Shown here: one piece after another, positions 57,534-64,000 of the stretch | Position numbering within the stretch: position 1 is the first letter of the stretch | Layout of the letters: each line of letters opens with the position of its first letter | Assembly (NCBI RefSeq): GCF_002234675.1 | Contig: NC_019859.2 | Coordinates: forward strand, 17,392,311-17,456,310 | Length of the DNA: 64,000 nucleotides | Origin: Oryzias latipes | Taxonomy: Eukaryota; Chordata; Actinopteri; Beloniformes; Adrianichthyidae | Reading direction: 5' to 3' | Program-made: the position numbers and the translations under genes | The notes under the pieces: generated by a model | Told to the model about the DNA's origin: nothing | Database searches by the model: none | Seen by the model: the letters and a program-made list of their open reading frames with translations, nothing else

Positions 57534-59309
57534 ACGACAATGCTAACAATATATTTGTTTTCTTTTCAAACTAACGGACGCAAATCACAGAAGAGAACCC
57601 CGTCAAGGTGAGACATTTGTCTTGATATTACAATTTGTTGTGTGTGGAAACAAACTATAGTTAGATACATTGTTTGTTAGATAAATATGCTTTCAGTGTT
57701 TTTTTCTTTGCCCATTGTACAATAAAATGTAAGCTAACCACTCAGCTTGTAGGTACTTCAACGTTAACCGTTTAATGTATTTTTGCAGAATAACAGAAAG
57801 AAATGGAAAATCAAAATCCCCCACCACCTCCCCCACCCCCCCAGGAAGATAACCCCCACCCCCTCCAAGGAACCCCCAACCTGCCCCCAGCCGTGGGCCC
57901 AGGCCCCTGGTCTGGCATACAGTGAATGCCAGAGCGAAGGAAGCCCGCAGAGTCGCTTGGGAAAATCAGGTGAGTTTTCAGTGTTTTTTTTCTTTGCCCA
58001 TTGTACAATAAAATGTAAGCTAACCACTCAGCTTGTAGGTACTTCAACGTTAACCGTTTAATGTATTTTTGCAGAATAACAGAAAGAAATGGAAAATCAA
58101 AATCCCCCACCCCCCCAGGAAGATAACCCCCCACCCCCACCCCACCCAAGGAACCCCCAACCTGCCCACAGCCGTGGGCCAAGGCCCCTGGTCTGGCACG
58201 CCGATGTGAATCGCGCGAGGCGGGACCGCAGAATCGCCAGCGACAATCAGGTGAGTTGAAAGTGTTTGCTCTAAAACACATCTTTCTCACATACGACACA
58301 CCTCATTTCTCCACGATTTTTTTTCAAAACAGCACAATTTATAGTTACAAATACTCTTTTAAAATTGATTTCACATGAGAAAAAGACACATTTTAGCCTT
58401 TTTAGAGTTTTCCTCATTAAACTTTTCCCGTCTATTACACTGACCTATGTAGAAATGCTTTGTGTAGGCCCAACGTTTAAAATTTCACGTCATTTTCTTA
58501 TTTAAACAATTTTATACACGCAGATTGTCTGAAGTTTTTCCTTGTGAAGTCAAATATTGTTTTTTATTCTGTCGTCAGTTTATTCTGGGGAGGCTGCTAC
58601 CATTGGCGCGGAACGAGGAGGAGAGGCGCCGCCTCCGCCAAGTTTACGGTCCTAACTAAAATGGTAAGTTTGACTACTCCTGCTTGTTGTGTGTGAACAG
58701 ATGAGTCGGTGATGTTATTTTTCAATCAAATGTGCATTAAAAAAGAGGAAATCTAAAAACAAAACAAAATAGAAAAAAAATGAAATAATAATTCAAAGAA
58801 AAGATTGACCTACAATTTTTGTTCTCTTTTATGATATTATTAGCTCATTTAAAGAAATCCACATTTTATTTAAGTCAAAAAATGATAGATTTTCTTGTTC
58901 AGCCTGATCCAGTAGTCCATCACACTTTCGGTGGGGAGTGGCTTGGTGTCATAAAAGTCAGCCATGGGCATAGCAGAGTAGGCTAGCTCACCAAAGTGCT
59001 GCTTTAATAAGTCGAATATAACAGCAGGTGTTTGAGAGTCGTCAGTCAATGGAAGATTACGTAAAGTCACTGTCACTACATCTCTAGCTTTTCCCAACAA
59101 CTTAGTTAAAACTTCAGTTTTCTGTTGTTGAACTGGAAATTCTTTCTTAGACAGAAAAAGCTCTACCATCTGAACCCACTCATAAACTGAGCATTTGTCA
59201 CTCCCATCACCTCTGTATATTGGTGGTTCCTTGACGTCAGACTGCATTACAAGTTTGACACCAGACAGGTTCAGCTCAGGATGACTTGGAGCTGTTTGAA
59301 AACTGCTGT
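57534..59309 (+). repeat. Array unit, 1,776 bp
   Basis: Type A exon 57789-57969 (shifted), type B exon 58075-58250 (open), terminal exon 58579-58663, gag fragment 59309-58894. The gag fragment here has the longer open stretch, like those at 39.0 and 48.0 kb. Confidence 0.9.
58089..58659 (+). CDS. Small spliced gene, open copy 2
   Basis: Exon parts 58089-58250 and 58579-58659, same sequence and phases as the copy at 53029-53599, 80 codons. The acceptor of the first is TTTTTGCAG and of the second GTCGTCAG. The identity with the other open copies means either recent duplication or ongoing homogenisation; it does not by itself prove function. Confidence 0.48.
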
Positions 59310-61125
59310 ACGACAATGCTAACAATATATTTGTTTTCTTTTCAAACTAACGGACGCAAATCACAGAAGAGAACCCCGTCAAGGTGAGACATTTGTCTTG
59401 ATATTACAATTTGTTGTGTGTGGAAACAAACTATAGTTAGATACATTGTTTGTTAGATAAATATGCTTTCAGTGTTTTTTTTCTTTGCCCATTGTACAAT
59501 AAAATGTAAGCTAACCACTCAGCTTGTAGGTACTTCAACGTTAACCGTTTAATGTATTTTTGCAGAATAACAGAAAGAAATGGAAAATCAATATCCCCCA
59601 CCACCACCCCCACCCCCCCAGGAAGATAACTCCCCACCCCAACCCACACCCAGGAAGATAACCCCCACCCCACCCCACCCAAGGAACCCCCAGCCGTGGG
59701 CCCAGGTCCCTGGTCTGGTATACAGCAAATGCCAGAGCGAAGGAAGCCCGCACAGTCGCTTGGGGAAAATCAGGTGAGTTTTCAGTGTTTTTTTTCTTTG
59801 CCCATTGTACAATAAAATGTAAGCTAACCACTCAGCTTGTAGGTACTTCAACGTTAACCGTTAAATGTATTTTTGCAGGATAACAGAAAGAAATGGAAAA
59901 TCAAAATCCCCACCACCCCCCCACCCCCCAGGAAGATAACCCCCCACCCCCACCCCACCCAAGGAACCCCCAACCTGCCCACAGCCGTGGGCCAGGCCCC
60001 TGGTCTGGCACGCCGATGTGAATCGCGCGAGGCGGGACCGCAGAATCGCCAGCGACAATCAGGTGAGTTGAAAGTGTTTGCTCTAAAACACATCTTTCTC
60101 ACATACGACACACCTCATTTCTCCACGATTTGTTTTCAAAGAAGCACAATTTATAGTTACAAATACTCTTTTAAAATTGATTTCACATGAAAAAAAGACA
60201 CATTTTAGCCTTTTTAGAGTTTTCCTCATTAAACTTTTCCCGTCTATTACACTGACCTATGTAGAAATGCTTTGTGTAGGCCCAACGTTTAAAATTTCAC
60301 GTCATTTTCTTATTTAAACAATTTTATACACGCAGATTGTCTGAAGTTTTTCCTTGTGAAGTCAAATATTGTTTTTTATTCTGTCGTCAGTTTATTCTGG
60401 GGAGGCTGCTACCATTGGCGCGGAACGAGGAGGAGAGGCGCCGCCTCCGCCAAGTTTACGGTCCTAACTAAAATGGTAAGTTTGACTACTCCTGCTTGTT
60501 GCGTGTGAACAGATGAGTCGGTGATGTTATTTTTCAATCAAATGTGCATTAAAAAAGAGGAAATCTAAAAACAAAACAAAAACAAAATAGAAAATAATGA
60601 AATAATAATTCAAAGAAAAGATTGACCTACAATTTTGTTCTCTTTTATGATATTATTAGCTCATTTAAAGAAATCCACATTTTATTTAAGTCAAAAAATG
60701 ATAGATTTTCTTGTTCAGCCTGATCCAGTAGTCCATCACACTTTCGGTGGGGAGTGGCTTGGTGTCATAAAAGTCAGCCATGGGCATAGCAGAGTAGGCT
60801 AGCTCACCAAAGTGCTGCTTTAATAAGTCGAATATAACAGCAGGTGTTTGAGAGTCGTCAGTCAATGGAAGATTACGTTAAGTCACTGTCACTACATCTC
60901 TAGCTTTTCCCAACAACTTAGTTAAAACTTCAGTTTTCTGTTGTTGAACTGGAAATTCTTTCTTAGACAGAAAAAGCTCTACCATCTGAACCCACTCATA
61001 AACTGAGCATTTGTCACTCCCATCACCTCTGTATATTGGTGGTTCCTTGACGTCAGACTGCATTACAAGTTTGACACCAGACAGGTTCAGCTCAGGATGA
61101 CTTGGAGCTGTTTGAAAACTGCTGT
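59310..61125 (+). repeat. Array unit, 1,816 bp
   Basis: Type A exon 59566-59773 (208 bp, with an extra CCCAGGAAGATAAC repeat), type B exon 59879-60062 (184 bp), terminal exon 60391-60475, gag fragment 61125-60710. Both proline-rich exons have the start out of frame with the conserved end. Confidence 0.88.
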
Positions 61126-62905
61126 ACGACAATGCTAACAATATATTTGTTTTCTTTTCAAACTAACGGACGCAAATCACAGAAGAGAACCCCGTCAAGG
61201 TGAGACATTTGTCTTGATATTACAATTTGTTGTGTGTGGAAACAAACTATAGTTAGATACATTGTTTGTTAGATAAATATGCTTTCAGTGTTTTTTTCTT
61301 TGCCCATTGTACAATAAAATGTAAGCTAACCACTCAGCTTGTAGGTACTTCAACGTTAACCGTTTAATGTATTTTTGCAGAATAACAGAAAGAAATGGAA
61401 AATCAAAATCCCCCACCACCTCCCCCACCCCCCCAGGAAGATAACCCCCACCCCCTCCAAGGAACCCCCAACCTGCCCCCAGCCGTGGGCCCAGGCCCCT
61501 GGTCTGGCATACAGTGAATGCCAGAGCGAAGGAAGCCCGCAGAGTCGCTTGGGAAAATCAGGTGAGTTTTCAGTGTTTTTTTTCTTTGCCCATTGTACAA
61601 TAAAATGTAAGCTAACCACTCAGCTTGTAGGTACTTCAACGTTAACCGTTTAATGTATTTTTGCAGAATAACAGAAAGAAATGGAAAATCAAAATCCCCC
61701 ACCCCCCCAGGAAGATAACCCCCCACCCCCACCCCACCCAAGGAACCCCCAACCTGCCCACAGCCGTGGGCCAAGGCCCCTGGTCTGGCACGCCGATGTG
61801 AATCGCGCGAGGCGGGACCGCAGAATCGCCAGCGACAATCAGGTGAGTTGAAAGTGTTTGCTCTAAAACACATCTTTCTCACATACGACACACCTCATTT
61901 CTCCACGATTTGTTTTCAAAGAAGCACAATTTATAGTTACAAATACTCTTTTAAAATTGATTTCACATGAAAAAAAGACACATTTTAGCCTTTTTAGAGT
62001 TTTCCTCATTAAACTTTTCCCGTCTATTACACTGACCTATGTAGAAATGCTTTGTGTAGGCCCAACGTTTAAAATTTCACGTCATTTTCTTATTTAAACA
62101 ATTTTATACACGCAGATTGTCTGAAGTTTTTCCTTGTGAAGTCAAATATTGTTTTTTATTCTGTCGTCAGTTTATTCTGGGGAGGCTGCTACCATTGGCG
62201 CGGAACGAGGAGGAGAGGCGCCGCCTCCGCCAAGTTTACGGTCCTAACTAAAATGGTAAGTTTGACTACTCCTGCTTGTTGCGTGTGAACAGATGAGTCG
62301 GTGATGTTATTTTTCAATCAAATGTGCATTAAAAAAGAGGAAATCTAAAAACAAAACAAAACAAAATAGAAAATAATGAAATAATAATTCAAAGAAAAGA
62401 TTGACCTACAATTTTTGTTCTCTTTTATGATATTATTAGCTCATTTAAAGAAATCCACATTTTATTTAAGTCAAAAAATGATAGATTTTCTTGTTCAGCC
62501 TGATCCAGTAGTCCATCACACTTTCGGTGGGGAGTGGCTTGGTGTCATAAAAGTCAGCCATGGGCATAGCAGAGTAGGCTAGCTCACCAAAGTGCTGCTT
62601 TAATAAGTCGAATATAACAGCAGGTGTTTGAGAGTCGTCAGTCAATGGAAGATTACGTTAAGTCACTGTCACTACATCTCTAGCTTTTCCCAACAACTTA
62701 GTTAAAACTTCAGTTTTCTGTTGTTGAACTGGAAATTCTTTCTTAGACAGAAAAAGCTCTACCATCTGAACCCACTCATAAACTGAGCATTTGTCACTCC
62801 CATCACCTCTGTATATTGGTGGTTCCTTGACGTCAGACTGCATTACAAGTTTGACACCAGACAGGTTCAGCTCAGGATGACTTGGAGCTGTTTGAAAACT
62901 GCTGT
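61126..62905 (+). repeat. Array unit, 1,780 bp
   Basis: Type A exon 61381-61561 (shifted), type B exon 61667-61842 (open), terminal exon 62171-62255, gag fragment 62905-62490. Confidence 0.9.
61681..62251 (+). CDS. Small spliced gene, open copy 3
   Basis: Exon parts 61681-61842 and 62171-62251, same predicted 80 residues as the copies at 53029 and 58089. The upstream type A exon of this unit has its own ATG but is shifted by C-run length, so if this copy is expressed the type B exon would have to be the first coding exon. Confidence 0.48.
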
Positions 62906-64000
62906 ACGACAATGCTAACAATATATTTGTTTTCTTTTCAAACTAACGGACGCAAATCACAGAAGAGAACCCCGTCAAGGTGAGACATTTGTCTTGATAT
63001 TACAATTTGTTGTGTGTGGAAACAAACTATAGTTAGATACATTGTTTGTTAGATAAATATGCTTTCAGTGTTTTTTTCTTTGCCCATTGTACAATAAAAT
63101 GTAAGCTAACCACTCAGCTTGTAGGTACTTCAACGTTAACCGTTTAATGTATTTTTGCAGAATAACAGAAAGAAATGGAAAATCAAAATCCCCCACCACC
63201 TCCCCCACCCCCCCCAGGAAGATAACCCCCACCCCCTCCAAGGAACCCCCAACCTGCCCCCAGCCGTGGGCCCAGGCCCCTGGTCTGGCATACAGTGAAT
63301 GCCAGAGCGAAGGAAGCCCGCAGAGTCGCTTGGGAAAATCAGGTGAGTTTTCAGTGTTTTTTTTCTTTGCCCATTGTACAATAAAATGTAAGCTAACCAC
63401 TCAGCTTGTAGGTACTTCAACGTTAACCGTTTAATGTATTTTTGCAGAATAACAGAAAGAAATGGAAAATCAAAATCCCCCACCCCCCCCAGGAAGATAA
63501 CCCCCCACCCCCACCCCACCCAAGGAACCCCCAACCTGCCCACAGCCGTGGGCCAAGGCCCCTGGTCTGGCACGCCGATGTGAATCGCGCGAGGCGGGAC
63601 CGCAGAATCGCCAGCGACAATCAGGTGAGTTGAAAGTGTTTGCTCTAAAACACATCTTTCTCACATACGACACACCTCATTTCTCCACGATTTTTTTTCA
63701 AAACAGCACAATTTATAGTTACAAATACTCTTTTAAAATTGATTTCACATGAGAAAAAGACACATTTTAGCCTTTTTAGAGTTTTCCTCATTAAACTTTT
63801 CCCGTCTATTACACTGACCTATGTAGAAATGCTTTGTGTAGGCCCAACGTTTAAAATTTCACGTCATTTTCTTATTTAAACAATTTTATACACGCAGATT
63901 GTCTGAAGTTTTTCCTTGTGAAGTCAAATATTGTTTTTTATTCTGTCGTCAGTTTATTCTGGGGAGGCTGCTACCATTGGCGCGGAACGAGGAGGAGAGG
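62906..64000 (+). repeat. Array unit, cut by the window edge
   Basis: Type A exon 63161-63342, type B exon 63448-63624 (both shifted by C-runs), and the terminal exon beginning at 63953 and running off the edge. The array therefore continues to the right of this window. Confidence 0.88.

Overview
The window is eukaryotic and looks like a teleost fish, probably a percomorph. The evidence is L2/Maui-type and L1/Tx1-type LINEs, a tRNA-derived SINE, hAT-type DNA transposons, a Ty3/Gypsy LTR retrotransposon, and spliced exons of a vertebrate SNAPC3-like gene. There are no bacterial-style genes or operons. Most of the sequence is repeats nested in or duplicated around a few host-derived pieces.

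Layout. 1-7480: unique-looking, no gene recognised. 7590-9055: a 124-bp tandem array with a four-unit higher-order period. 9835-10681: a MITE-like element holding a SINE. 11257-18118: a young Ty3/Gypsy element with LTRs and TTTG target duplications, followed by a second SINE. 20270-20641: two exons of a DUF4806-like pseudogene. 20858-22757 and 26602-28433: two copies of a non-autonomous element with 14-bp inverted ends and 5-bp target duplications. 22970-23966: a 287-bp tandem array. 24969-29360: a SNAPC3-like gene on the + strand that appears to be decaying and lacks its C-terminal part.

From about 30.3 kb to the right edge lies the most unusual part: a segmentally and tandemly duplicated block. 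Its unit (about 1.50 or 1.78 kb in the regular part, 52.5-64 kb) carries a small spliced gene: a short upstream exon, one or two proline-rich exons each with its own ATG in good context, and an 85-bp terminal exon. It also carries an antisense fragment of the Ty3/Gypsy gag gene, placed head to head with the small gene. Comparison of the copies supports real coding in one frame. A diverged terminal exon differs by a whole codon and by mostly conservative changes, and the two exon types differ by synonymous or conservative changes around a shared R-A-[KR]-x-x-R-R-[VI]-A-x-[ED]-N-Q motif. I do not recognise the gene with certainty; the motif recalls the CFAP97/hemingway helix. Three copies keep an 80-codon reading frame in their second exon plus terminal exon. 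Others are shifted by length changes in C-runs.

The first unit still shows where the gag fragment came from: it runs through a tRNA-His-type primer site into an LTR. That LTR is split by a 3.1-kb element whose long inverted arms are 24-bp minisatellites (33036-36178, 6-bp duplication GTAACT). The array is further split by an L1/Tx1 LINE with a perfect 15-bp target duplication, itself holding an L2 LINE, and by a second, almost full L2 LINE. The array continues past the right edge, so its full size is unknown.
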